Shown here piece after piece: positions 20,076 to 29,300 of a stretch of 63,196 bases of DNA; position 1 is the stretch's first letter; each line of letters opens with the position of its first letter. The DNA comes from Myxococcus sp. (GTDB taxonomy: Bacteria > Myxococcota > Myxococcia > Myxococcales > Myxococcaceae). Made by a program: the position numbers and the translations under genes. The notes under the pieces were generated by a model. It saw only the letters and a list, made by a program, of their open reading frames with translations. It ran no database searches and was not told the origin of the DNA. The stretch lies in contig JACSRE010000168.1 in assembly GCA_014879945.1 (NCBI GenBank), positions 1 to 63,196 on the forward strand, given 5' to 3'.

Positions 20076-23000
20076 ATGCGCTTCATCGACCTCGAGGTTA
20101 AGTCCTTCCAGGCCATCGCCGCGGCGCGGGTGGAGTTCGGGCCGGGGCTCAACGTGCTCTACGGCCCGAACGATCTGGGGAAGTCGACGCTGGTGACGGC
20201 GCTCCGGGCCGCGCTGCTGGTGCCGGCGAAGTCGACCGACGGCGACCCCTTCGTGCCGTGGTTCGGCGACCTGGTGCCCCGGGTGACGCTGACGCTCGAA
20301 GACGACGAGGGCCGGTTCTGGCGCGTCACCAAGGAGTTCGGCGCCAACGGCGGGCTCGCCGAGCTGCGCACCTCGAAGGACGGCCAGCAGTTCTCGCTCG
20401 AGGCGAAGGCGCGAGAGGTCGACGAGCGCCTGCGCGGGCTGCTGGCCTGGGGCATTCCGGGGCTGGGCGGCAAGCGGGGCTCGCGCGGCGTTCCCGACTC
20501 GTTCCTCGTCAACGCGCTGCTCGCCGGGCAGACCGACGTCGAGTCGATCTTCACGAGCACCCTCGACGACGATCCCACCGACTCGGGCAAGGTGCGGCTG
20601 ACCCGCGCGCTCGCGGCGCTGGCGCAGGACCCGCTGTTCAAGCAGGTGCTCGACGCCGCGCAGGCCGAGGTCGACGCGTTCTTCACCTCGACGGGCCGAA
20701 AGCGCTCTGGTGCCCGGGCCCGCTTCACCATCGTCGGCGACCGGGTGAAGGCCCTGCAGGACGAGCTGGCGCAGCTGACCGCCGAGCTCCAGCAGTCGGC
20801 ATCGACCGAGAGCACCGTCAAGGCGCTGCGGCTTACGGCCGAAGCGGCGCACGCCCGGGAAGTCGAGGCCCTCGGCGTCGTCGAGGCGGCCCGGCGCGGC
20901 GTCGAGCAGTCGCGCAGCCGGTTGGCGGCTGAAGAGAAGGTGCAGCAGACGAGGGCGTCGCTTTCGCGCATCGACGAGGTGCTGGCCCGCGGCCAGGCGC
21001 TGGCGGCGGAGCTGACGCGGCTGGAGGCCGCCGCGAAGACCGACGAGGCCGAGAAGGCGCGCGTCGAGGCGATGGCGGTGACGGCGGCCGAGGCGGTGCG
21101 GGCGGCGGAGGACGCGCTCCAACGGGCGCAGAGCGAAGAGGGGGCACGCGCGCGCGAGCTGAAGCGGGCCACGCTGGCGAGCCGGCTGGCGGCGTTGAGC
21201 GCGACCGCGGCGCGCCTGGGGGCCCAGCGCGAGAAGGCGATGGCCGCGGCCGATCGGCGTAGGGCCCTCGCCACCGCCGAAGCCGAGCACGAGCGGCTCT
21301 CGAAGGAGCTCGCGGGCCTCGGCGGGCAGCTGGAGACGGCCAAGCAGAACGCCGAGCTGGCCCGCCTCATCCTCGACTACGGCCGCTGGCGCGAGGCAGA
21401 GCGTGGGTCGGCCCAGGCCGCGAAGGCGCGCGAGGAGCTGGCGGCGCTCCAGCTCAAGGCGCAGGCGCTGGCCGGGGAAGCGCTCCTGAAGGAGCAGGCG
21501 GTCGGCAAGGCGACCCAGGCGTTGGAGCTGCGCCGCGAGAAGCTCCCGACGGCCGCGGCGCTCGCGCAGTTGGTGGCCCTCGAGGGCGATCTCAAGCTGG
21601 CAGAGGCGCGCATCGGCGGCGGGTTGACGGTCGCGGTGCGGCCCCGCGACGAGCTGCGGTTGCACGTGGAGCTCGACGACGAGGCCCCGACCGACGAGGT
21701 CGCCCGCGCCGAGAAGGAGCGCGTCTTCGACGCCGAGCGAAAGCTGGCGCTGACGATCGGCCAGATGGTCGAGATCGAGGTCACCACCGGCTCGAAGGAG
21801 GACCGGCGCACCCGCGACGCGCTCGCCAAGCGGTGGCGGGCGGAGTCGAGCGAGGCGTTCTCGCGCGCAGAGGTGAGCTCGGTCGCCGCGCTCCGGGCCC
21901 TGCACGCGGAGCTCGAGCGCGAGGCCGAGGCGCTCGAGCGGGAGCGCGCCGCGATCGCCAGGTTGAAGGCCGAGTCGACGAGCGCGGCGCAGCGGGCCGA
22001 GCTGGTCGAGCGCGGGCTCAGCAGCGCCACCTCGGCCGAGGAGCTCAAGCGCCGCCGCGACCGCATTCCCGAGGCGCAGCTCGAGGTCCTCCAGCGCATC
22101 TTCGAGACGCTCTCACCGGACTGGGAGGCGGACGCGGAGGGGCAGCAGTCAGCGGCGAAGAAGACGCTCGAGGCCCTGGCCGAGCGGACCACCCGGCTGC
22201 GCGCCGCGCTCGCGGCGGCCGACGAGCGGCGCAAGGCGGCCCAACCCGCGAAGGACGAGCTCTCACAAGAGGCCTTCGCGGCGCTCGAGCTCGAGCTGAG
22301 CACCTGCGCCGCGGAGCAGAAGTCCGTCGCGGCTGGCCTCGAGGCCCTGGAAGCGGAGCAGGGCGCCGAGGTGAAGACGGCCCAGCGCGCCCTCGACGAG
22401 CGACGGCAGGAGGCCCAGCTGGCGGCCCGGGCGCAGGTGGTGGCCTCGCAGCAGCTCGAGGTGACGCGCGCCGCGCTCAACGAGCAGCGCGGTCAGGCCG
22501 CGGCGCTGAAGGCCGAGGCCGAGCGGCTCGATCGCCCTGCGGCGGCGCGGGCGCTCCAGGCCGCCGAGGCCACCCTCGCGCCGTTGCTCGTGACGCCGGT
22601 GGTGACGCCCGCGCAGCTCGAGGAGGCCGAGCGCCTGCTGGCCGCGAGTCACGCGCAGACGGTCGACGCCGACGCCGAGTACCACAAGGCCGAGGGCGCC
22701 CTCTCGAAGGTCGGCGGCCCCCAGGTTCGTGAGCGGGTGCGCGCGCTCGAAGAGGCCCTGGCGATCGCGCGGGCCCGGGAGGCCGAGGTCGAGCTCGACG
22801 CCGAGTCCTGGCGGCTGCTGAAGGACACGCTGCGCGAGGCCGAGAACTCCGAGTCGGGGCACCTGGGCCGGGCGCTCTCGGCGCCGGTGGCCGAGCAGTT
22901 CAAGGAGCTCACCGCGGGGCGCTACGGCGCCGTCGAGCTGGGGCCCGGGTTGTCGACCGCCTCGGTGACGGCCACCGGCGCGAACATCGACGGCGCCACC

Positions 23001-23318
23001 GTGTTGGGCGCCCTCTCGGTCGGCACCCGCGATCAGCTGGCCAGCCTGCTGCGGGTCGCCATCGCGCGGCAGCTCAAGTCGGCCCTCGTGCTCGACGATC
23101 ACCTCGTGCACACCGACGCCGCGCGCATGGGCTGGTTCGTCGAGGTGCTCCGGAAGACGGCGCTCGAGGCCCAGGTGCTGGTCTTCACCTGCCGCCCGCT
23201 CGACTACGCCACGCCCGCCCAGCTCGAGGGCCCGGCCCGGCGGGTGCTGGCCGGCGGGAGCCTGTGCCTCGTCGATCTGGCTCGCACCATCGAGGGCTGG
23301 CCTCAGCGCTCGCGATAA
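20076..23318 (+). CDS. SbcC/Rad50/YhaN-like SMC-family ATPase, no zinc hook seen
   Basis: A 1080-aa SMC-type ATPase and likely partner of the adjacent nuclease. The N-terminal head has Walker A GPNDLGKST (about residues 30-38). About 700 residues of Ala/Glu/Lys/Arg-rich coiled coil follow. The C-terminal head has LSVGTRDQ (ABC signature position) and ALVLDDHL (Walker B). Only three cysteines occur and none form CXXC, so the Rad50 zinc hook is missing; this favours the YhaN type over true SbcC. Last gene of the operon. Confidence 0.87.
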   Translation: MRFIDLEVKSFQAIAAARVEFGPGLNVLYGPNDLGKSTLVTALRAALLVPAKSTDGDPFVPWFGDLVPRVTLTLEDDEGRFWRVTKEFGANGGLAELRTSKDGQQFSLEAKAREVDERLRGLLAWGIPGLGGKRGSRGVPDSFLVNALLAGQTDVESIFTSTLDDDPTDSGKVRLTRALAALAQDPLFKQVLDAAQAEVDAFFTSTGRKRSGARARFTIVGDRVKALQDELAQLTAELQQSASTESTVKALRLTAEAAHAREVEALGVVEAARRGVEQSRSRLAAEEKVQQTRASLSRIDEVLARGQALAAELTRLEAAAKTDEAEKARVEAMAVTAAEAVRAAEDALQRAQSEEGARARELKRATLASRLAALSATAARLGAQREKAMAAADRRRALATAEAEHERLSKELAGLGGQLETAKQNAELARLILDYGRWREAERGSAQAAKAREELAALQLKAQALAGEALLKEQAVGKATQALELRREKLPTAAALAQLVALEGDLKLAEARIGGGLTVAVRPRDELRLHVELDDEAPTDEVARAEKERVFDAERKLALTIGQMVEIEVTTGSKEDRRTRDALAKRWRAESSEAFSRAEVSSVAALRALHAELEREAEALERERAAIARLKAESTSAAQRAELVERGLSSATSAEELKRRRDRIPEAQLEVLQRIFETLSPDWEADAEGQQSAAKKTLEALAERTTRLRAALAAADERRKAAQPAKDELSQEAFAALELELSTCAAEQKSVAAGLEALEAEQGAEVKTAQRALDERRQEAQLAARAQVVASQQLEVTRAALNEQRGQAAALKAEAERLDRPAAARALQAAEATLAPLLVTPVVTPAQLEEAERLLAASHAQTVDADAEYHKAEGALSKVGGPQVRERVRALEEALAIARAREAEVELDAESWRLLKDTLREAENSESGHLGRALSAPVAEQFKELTAGRYGAVELGPGLSTASVTATGANIDGATVLGALSVGTRDQLASLLRVAIARQLKSALVLDDHLVHTDAARMGWFVEVLRKTALEAQVLVFTCRPLDYATPAQLEGPARRVLAGGSLCLVDLARTIEGWPQRSR

Positions 23319-23372
23319 CGGCTCGAAAGCAGGTCGGTCCGTCAGGGTTGGTCGAAGTCGTCGTCGAACCTG

Positions 23373-23399
23373 TTGACAGTCGCGCGGCCCTCACATACT
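23373..23399 (+). promoter_or_regulatory. Candidate sigma-70 promoter of tRNA-Glu(CTC)
   Basis: A perfect -35 TTGACA (23373-23378) is followed after 15 bp by CATACT (4 of 6 matches to TATAAT). The tRNA 5' end lies 20 bp further on. The short spacer makes the exact -10 uncertain. Confidence 0.5.
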
Positions 23400-23419
23400 T
23401 CCGCCGCGCTTTTGCAGTT

Positions 23420-23492
23420 GGCCCTGTCGTCTAGTGGCCTAGGACGGAGCCCTCTCACGGCTTAAACCCGGGTTCGAATCCCGGCAGGGTCA
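23420..23492 (+). tRNA. tRNA-Glu(CTC)
   Basis: A 73-nt cloverleaf. The acceptor GGCCCTG pairs with CAGGGTC, the D-arm is of GTCTAGTGGCCTAGGAC type, the anticodon loop is CTCTCAC (anticodon CTC at 23454-23456) and the T arm is CCGGG-TTCGAAT-CCCGG. CCA is not encoded. Confidence 0.96.
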
Positions 23493-23517
23493 CAAAGCCT
23501 GGACGTCCCCAGGTACG

Positions 23518-23546
23518 AAGGCCCCGAGGGAAACCTCGGGGCCTTT
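23518..23546 (+). terminator. Strong, potentially bidirectional intrinsic terminator
   Basis: A perfect 12-bp stem AAGGCCCCGAGG/CCTCGGGGCCTT with a GAAA tetraloop, 25 bp after tRNA-Glu. It also lies just beyond the stop of the convergent anion transporter, so it may terminate both strands. Confidence 0.85.
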
Positions 23547-23574
23547 GTCGTATTCGGTCGCGTCTCTTCGCGGC

Positions 23575-25140
23575 TCACTCCGCCAGGCGCTCCTGCACGT
23601 CAGCGGGCACTTCCTCCTGGTCGAGCACCTCGACGTACGCGGGCTTGAAGAGCCGGGGCAGCAGGCGCCGCACCAGCACCAGCCCCGCCAACAGCAGCGG
23701 AAAGAGGATGGCCGCCACGCTCGCCTTCACCACCCAGAGCGCCGCGAGGCACAGCGACTGCACGAAGGTGTAGAGGTGCACCTGCGTCGTGGGCACGGCG
23801 CGCAGGTAGTGCGTCGACGGGTAGCGCTTCGGGTCGAGCACCCACAGCTGCATGCGCTCGAACAGCTGGTTCCCAACGGTCGAGGCCACGCCCATGTAGA
23901 GGAAGAGGCCCAGCAGCACCGCCATGGGCACCTCGGCGAGCGGGCCGGTCAGGAGCAGCGCTCCGGCGATCAGCAGGTGAATCAGCAGGGCCGAGAGCCG
24001 GTTCTCGCGGGTCGAGACGATGCGCGTCTCGCCCGCGTCGTCGACCTCGGTGGTGGTGAGGCTGCGCACGTGGTTGAGCGAGCGCACCGTCGCGGCCACC
24101 AACCAGGGCAGCCCGAACATCGAGCAGGCGGCGATCAGCACGCCGACCAGGGCGAAGTCCCAGTCGTACGAGGTGCCCTTGGTGAGCCGATGCTCGGGGC
24201 TGTTGATCAGCCGGGCGGTGATGTTCTGGTCCATGTACAGCAGCACCGTCACCAGCAGCGCCGGCGCGATCGCCGCGAAGGGGAGCCACGCGGGGCCGAG
24301 GAAGAGGTCGACCGTCCAGGGCCGGCCGTTGGTCGTCGCGAACTTCGCCGGCATCCCCAGGGTGTTCACCTCGACCTCCATCAGCAGGCGGCGGGCGAGC
24401 ACCATGGTGACGACCGCGATGGCCGGGCCGAAGTCGGCGAGGAACTGCCGCGGCCACTCACGAAGGTAGCGGCTCTGCCGGAGCGCGCGCGTCGCCATGG
24501 CGACCGTCAGGGTGCCCAGCGCCAGCAGCACCGCGAAGAGCGCGCCGCTGTCGCTCACGCTCGGGTCGGAGAAGTTGGCGAGCAGGTCGGCGAGCGCCTG
24601 CACGATGAAGATGAGGCTGATGAGCGCGCCGAAGGTCTCGTCGGTGAAGCGCGTGAAGAGCTTGATGAGCCGCGCCGCGCCGAAGAGCGAGAGGAGCACC
24701 GAGAGCAGCGCCGTCCACAGGCCGACCCAGGCGTAGGTCGTCAAGAACGGCAGGCCGAGGCGGACGCACAGATCGTACAAGACGCCAGTGAAGATCAGGA
24801 GCGGCCCCGTGCCACCCAGCACCGTGAGCGGCTGGCCGGCGAGGAGCGCGTAGGCGACGCCGCAGCCGGCGGTGGCGACGATCATCTCGACCGCGCCGAT
24901 CTGCCCGCCCGTGAGATCGGACATCAGGCCGCCGAAGGCGATGGCCGGGGCCAGGCAGGCGAAGAAGAGGAACGCGGCGCTGGCGACGATCTTCGGGTGC
25001 AGGCCGTCTCGCCAGTCCCCCAACCAACGCGACGCGAACACGCCACCGTCGACCTTCAGCTCGGCTCCGATTGGCATGGCGGCGGTGTACTGCCGCCCCA
25101 CCGCCGCGGGTATGGGTTTCGGGTCGCCGGGGCCCCCCAT
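23575..25140 (-). CDS. SLC4-like bicarbonate/anion transporter family protein
   Basis: An integral membrane transporter of up to 521 aa. About 12-14 hydrophobic segments are visible. The stretch GQPLTVLGGTGPLLIFTGVL and the preceding FGGLMSDLTGGQIG match the conserved core of the HCO3 cotransporter/SLC4 family, better known from animals. The long cytoplasmic N-terminal domain of animal members is absent. The 25140 start leaves only 21 bp to the divergent gene; the internal ATG at 25077 gives a more comfortable intergenic space and still includes all membrane segments. Transported ion (bicarbonate, chloride or borate) cannot be told from sequence. Confidence 0.82.
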   Translation of the reverse strand: MGGPGDPKPIPAAVGRQYTAAMPIGAELKVDGGVFASRWLGDWRDGLHPKIVASAAFLFFACLAPAIAFGGLMSDLTGGQIGAVEMIVATAGCGVAYALLAGQPLTVLGGTGPLLIFTGVLYDLCVRLGLPFLTTYAWVGLWTALLSVLLSLFGAARLIKLFTRFTDETFGALISLIFIVQALADLLANFSDPSVSDSGALFAVLLALGTLTVAMATRALRQSRYLREWPRQFLADFGPAIAVVTMVLARRLLMEVEVNTLGMPAKFATTNGRPWTVDLFLGPAWLPFAAIAPALLVTVLLYMDQNITARLINSPEHRLTKGTSYDWDFALVGVLIAACSMFGLPWLVAATVRSLNHVRSLTTTEVDDAGETRIVSTRENRLSALLIHLLIAGALLLTGPLAEVPMAVLLGLFLYMGVASTVGNQLFERMQLWVLDPKRYPSTHYLRAVPTTQVHLYTFVQSLCLAALWVVKASVAAILFPLLLAGLVLVRRLLPRLFKPAYVEVLDQEEVPADVQERLAE

Positions 25141-25161
25141 GATTCAGGTAGCGTGGTGGCC

Positions 25162-25995
25162 ATGAGCGGGAGCCAGACGCGCGCGCAGCAGACGCTCGAG
25201 ACCGCCGACGCCGGCGGTGACCTCGCGCCGATCGATCTCGACGCGTCGGGGCGACGGCTCGAGACCTTTCCTGAGCTGCTCGAGGTGCTGACGAGCGCGC
25301 CCGAGCGCGCCCGGCCTGCGCTCGCCACCCGAATCAACGAGCTGCTGATCGACATGCGCATGCCGGGCCACGAGGCCGAAGAGTCGGAGCTGGTGATGGG
25401 GGCGCTCGAAGCCAGGGTGCTGCACGAGCTCATCGACACCCGCGGGCGCAGCTGCCGCAAGGAGGCGGTGCAGACGATGATGGCCTGCGGCTTTCCCCAC
25501 GCGCTGCTGTTGCACCCTGACGATCTGTCCTTCGCGCGCACCTTCGTCGAAGCCCCTCCGAGCGACGCCCAGGCCGTAGCGAGCGCCGACGAGCTCGAGC
25601 CGTGGGAGGCAGGCCATCGCGCCAACCGCACCTGGGGCGCGGCGCTGATGGGCGCAGGCCAGCTGGCGTCGGTCGTCCTCTCGGGGAGCGACCCTCAGGT
25701 GACCAGGCGCCTCGCCGCCGCGGCCACGCTGTGGGTGCTGGGGCTCGCCGCCGCGATGGCGCTCGCGCTGACGCGCCCGAAGCACTTCAACGTCGCTACC
25801 TTCGGCGCCTTCGCGACGCTGCTGGTGCTCGCCGGGCTGCTGGTGGCGATGGCCGCTGGCTCGTTCGCGCTCGGGCTTGCCCCTGTCGGCGTCGGGCTCG
25901 GCCTCTTCGTCTCGATCAGCAACCTCTACGAAGATCGAGCCGACCCGCCACGAGCGGGAGACTGGGACTACCGTCCGGGAGCGCGCGATGAGTGA
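25162..25995 (+). CDS. Hypothetical membrane protein, 277 aa
   Basis: Function not recognised. The N-terminal ~165 residues are soluble and include a cysteine-bearing segment (GRSCRKEAVQTMMACGF). The C-terminal third has two to three membrane segments (LWVLGLAAAMALAL; FATLLVLAGLLVAMAAGSFA; GVGLGLFVSI) and a charged tail. ATG 25162 is the first Met after the divergent transporter start. Its 3' end overlaps the next small gene by 8 bp, so the two are likely co-translated. Confidence 0.7.
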   Translation: MSGSQTRAQQTLETADAGGDLAPIDLDASGRRLETFPELLEVLTSAPERARPALATRINELLIDMRMPGHEAEESELVMGALEARVLHELIDTRGRSCRKEAVQTMMACGFPHALLLHPDDLSFARTFVEAPPSDAQAVASADELEPWEAGHRANRTWGAALMGAGQLASVVLSGSDPQVTRRLAAAATLWVLGLAAAMALALTRPKHFNVATFGAFATLLVLAGLLVAMAAGSFALGLAPVGVGLGLFVSISNLYEDRADPPRAGDWDYRPGARDE

Positions 25996-26203
25996 ACCTG
26001 ACCCTGCCCGCTGTCCCCTCTGTGGGGAGCCCAACGCCTGCGGCATGGCGGCCGGAAGCCAGGCCTGCTGGTGCTTCGGCGCCACCCTCGATCCCCAGGC
26101 CCTGGCGAAGATCCCCGAGGCGGCGAAGGGCAAGGCGTGCGTCTGTCAGCGGTGCGGGGTGAAGGCGGCCGCCCCCGACGCGCCAACGCCCCGGAAAGAG
26201 TGA
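25988..26203 (+). CDS. Cysteine-rich CWC family small protein
   Basis: A 71-aa protein with nine cysteines in the pattern CPLCG, NACGMA, ACWCF, CVCQRCG, characteristic of the CWC cysteine-rich family. It probably binds zinc; the role is unknown. ATG 25988 overlaps the preceding stop by 8 bp. The tail after CQRCG is disordered. It lies 98 bp upstream of the PUFA/hydrocarbon operon but a promoter-like sequence sits between them. Confidence 0.85.
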   Translation: MSEPDPARCPLCGEPNACGMAAGSQACWCFGATLDPQALAKIPEAAKGKACVCQRCGVKAAAPDAPTPRKE

Positions 26204-26219
26204 CCGGATCGACGCATCT

Positions 26220-26238
26220 CTCGCGCGGAAAACGCGAG
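26220..26238 (+). other. Short hairpin upstream of the pfa-ole promoter
   Basis: CTCGCG-CGGAAAA-CGCGAG forms a 6-bp stem with a 7-nt loop, 16 bp after the CWC gene and 6 bp before the candidate -35. It could be a weak terminator or an operator; short GC palindromes are common here, so support is weak. Confidence 0.25.
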
Positions 26239-26244
26239 CGCGCA

Positions 26245-26273
26245 TTGTGACGCCACCACTCGACTGTTAGAGC
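26245..26273 (+). promoter_or_regulatory. Candidate promoter of the pfa-ole operon
   Basis: TTGTGA (26245-26250), a 17-bp spacer and TAGAGC (3 of 6 matches to TATAAT) lie about 30 bp before the GTG start of the first megasynthase gene. It is the only promoter-like pair in the 98-bp gap. The match is modest and a non-sigma-70 promoter is possible. Confidence 0.35.
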
Positions 26274-26301
26274 CGCCGCTCCGCTTTTGCAGGAGCCTGC
26301 C

Positions 26302-29300
26302 GTGACGCGTCCCACCCTCGCTGCGCATTCGCTCGGAGCCTTCAGCCCCGGCGAGTCGCCCCCCCGCACCGGTCCTGAGGCCTTCCGGCTCCTCCTGGCG
26401 CAGGTGGGCGCGCCCATCAGCGTCGTCGACGTCGGAGGCCGCCCGGCCATCGCGCGCGGCGGGGTGGCGTCGATCGGCCCCGTGCCCGCCGAGGGCCAGC
26501 TCCCGTTGCTTGGGCACGCACCGGCGCTGACGCCCGATCGCCTCGGTGATCGCTCCTTCCTCGCCGCGTACGGCGTCGACGCCGCGCTGGTCGTCGGTGA
26601 GATGGCCAACGGCATCGCGTCGGAGGCGCTCGTGGAGGCGGTCTCGCGCGCGGGGCTGCTCGGCATGTTCGGTGCGGCCGGCCTCTCGCTGCCCCGGGTG
26701 ACCGCGGCCATCGATCGGCTCTCGGCCTCGCTCCCCGGCACGCCGTGGGGCATCAACCTCATTCACTCGCCCGACGATCAGAAGCTCGAGGCGGCGCTGG
26801 TCGAGCTCTTCCTCGCGCGCGGCCTGCGCATCGTCAGCGCCTCGGCCTACCTCGATCTGACGCTCCCGGTGGTGAAGTACCGCGTCACCGGCCTTCGCCG
26901 CGGCGCTGACGGCTCGATCGTCGTGCCGAACCGGCTGATGGCGAAGGTGTCGCGCGTCGAGGTGGCCCGGAAGTTCCTCGAGCCGGCGCCCGAGCGCTTC
27001 CTCAACGAGCTGGTGGCCTCAGGCGCGATCACCCGCGAGCAGGCGGAGCTGGCGGCCCAGGTGCCGATGGCCGACGACGTGACGGCCGAGGCCGACTCTG
27101 GCGGGCACACCGACAACCGGCCGCTGGTGCTGTTGCTGCCGGCGCTCCAGGCGCTGCGCGATCAGATCTGCGCCGAGCGCGGCTACGCGGTTCGGCCGCG
27201 GGTGGGCGCGGGTGGCGGCATCGCCACGCCCGCCTCGGTGGCCTCGGCCTTCTCGATGGGCGCGGCGTACGTGGTGACGGGGTCGATCAACCAGGCGACC
27301 CGCGAGGCCGGCACCAGCGACGCGGTGCGACAGCTGTTGGCGCAGGCGGGCCCGACCGACGTGGCCATGGCCCCGGCGGCCGACATGTTCGAGATGGGCG
27401 TGAAGGTGCAGGTGCTGACCCGCGGCACGCTCTTCGCGGTGCGCGCGCAGCGGCTGTACGAGCTGTACCGCGCCCACGGCTCGATCGCCGCGCTGCCCGA
27501 GGCCGTCCGCGAGGAGCTCGAGGCGAAGTACTTCCGCGCCACGCTCGAAGAGGCCTGGGCTGGCTGCGAGCGCTTCTTCTCGGAGCGCGACCCGGCGCAG
27601 CTCGAGCGCGCCAGGCAGGATCCGAAGCACCAACTGGCGCTGCTGTTCCGCGCCTACCTCGGCCAGGCCTCGCGCTGGGCCAACGACGGCGTCGCCGATC
27701 GAAAGCTCGACTACCAGGTGTGGTGCGGCCCGGCGATGGGCGCCTTCAACGCGTGGACGAAGGGCAGCGTGCTCGAGTCGTGGAGCGCGCGCGACGCGGT
27801 GACGATCTCGAAGAACCTGCTGGTCGGCGCCTGCGTGTTGACGCGCGCTGCGGCGCTCCGGGCGCAGGGGGTGGTGCTGCCGGCCGACGTCGAGGCCTTC
27901 GCGCCCCGTCCGCTCGAGGAGCTCGAGCAGCTGACCCGCAGCGAGGCGCCGCCGCACGTCGCCGCCCAGCCGGCCAAGACGTACACCACCGACGTCACCA
28001 CCGGCCCGCGGCGCAAGGAGCCCATCGCCATCGTCGGCATCGGCGCGATGTTCCCCAAAGCCGAGAACGCCCAGGCGCTGTGGCGGCTGCTCCGCACCGG
28101 GCAGGACGCCGTGTCTGACGTGCCCCCGACGCACTTCTCGGTGGCCGACTACTTCGACGCCGATCAGAAGGCGCCGGACATGACGTACGCGAAGCGCGGC
28201 GCCTTCCTCCCAACGACGCCCTTCGACCCGACGGAGTTCGGCATTCCGCCTTCGATCCTCGAGGCGACCGACACCTCGCAGCTGCTCTCGCTGGTGGTCG
28301 CGAAGATGGCGCTGGACGACGCGGGCTACCCAGATGACGGCCAGTGGGACCGCTCGCGCGTGAGCGTGCTGCTCGGCGTCACCGGCACGCAGGAGCTGGT
28401 GATCTCGCTCGGCGCCCGCCTGGGGCACCCCCACTGGAAGAAGGCGCTCGCGGACGCGGGGGTCGACGAAGGCACCGCCAAGGACGTCGTCGAGCGCATC
28501 GGCGCCTCGTACGTCGGCTGGCAAGAGAACTCGTTCCCCGGGTTGCTGGGCAACGTGGTGGCCGGTCGCATCGCGAACCGCTTCGATCTCGGCGGCACCA
28601 ACTGCGTCGTCGACGCGGCCTGCGCGAGCTCGCTGGGTGCGCTCAACCTGGGCATCGCCGAGCTCGAGTCGAAGCGGACCGACATGGTGCTGACGGGAGG
28701 CGTCGACACGCTCAACGACATCTTCATGCACATGTGCTTCTCGAAGACGCCGGCGCTGTCGGCGACCGGAGACGCGCGCCCGTTCTCGGACAAGGCCGAC
28801 GGCACGCTGCTCGGTGAAGGCATCGGCATGGTGGTGCTCAAGCGCCTCTCCGACGCCGAGCGCGACGGCGATCGTGTGTACGCGGTGATCCGCGGGCTGG
28901 GCACCTCGAGCGATGGGCGCGCCAAGTCGATCTACGCGCCGCTGCCCAGGGGGCAGGCGAGGGCGCTCAAGAACGCCTACCAGGACGCGAACGTTCGCCC
29001 GCGAGACATCACCCTGCTCGAGGCGCACGGCACCGGAACCAAGGCGGGCGACGCCGCGGAGTTCGAGGCGCTGCAGGCCGTCTTTCGAGAAGACTCGCTC
29101 GACGTGCAGTGGGCGGCGCTGGGCTCGGTGAAGTCGCAGGTCGGTCACACCAAGGCCGCCGCCGGCGCCGCGGGCCTCATCAAGGCGGCCCTCGCCCTGC
29201 ACCACAAGGTGATCCCCCCGACGCTCAAGGTCGATCGCCCGAACCCCTCGCTGAAGCTCGAGTCGAGCCCGTTCGCGATCGCCGGCGCCGCGCGGCCGTG

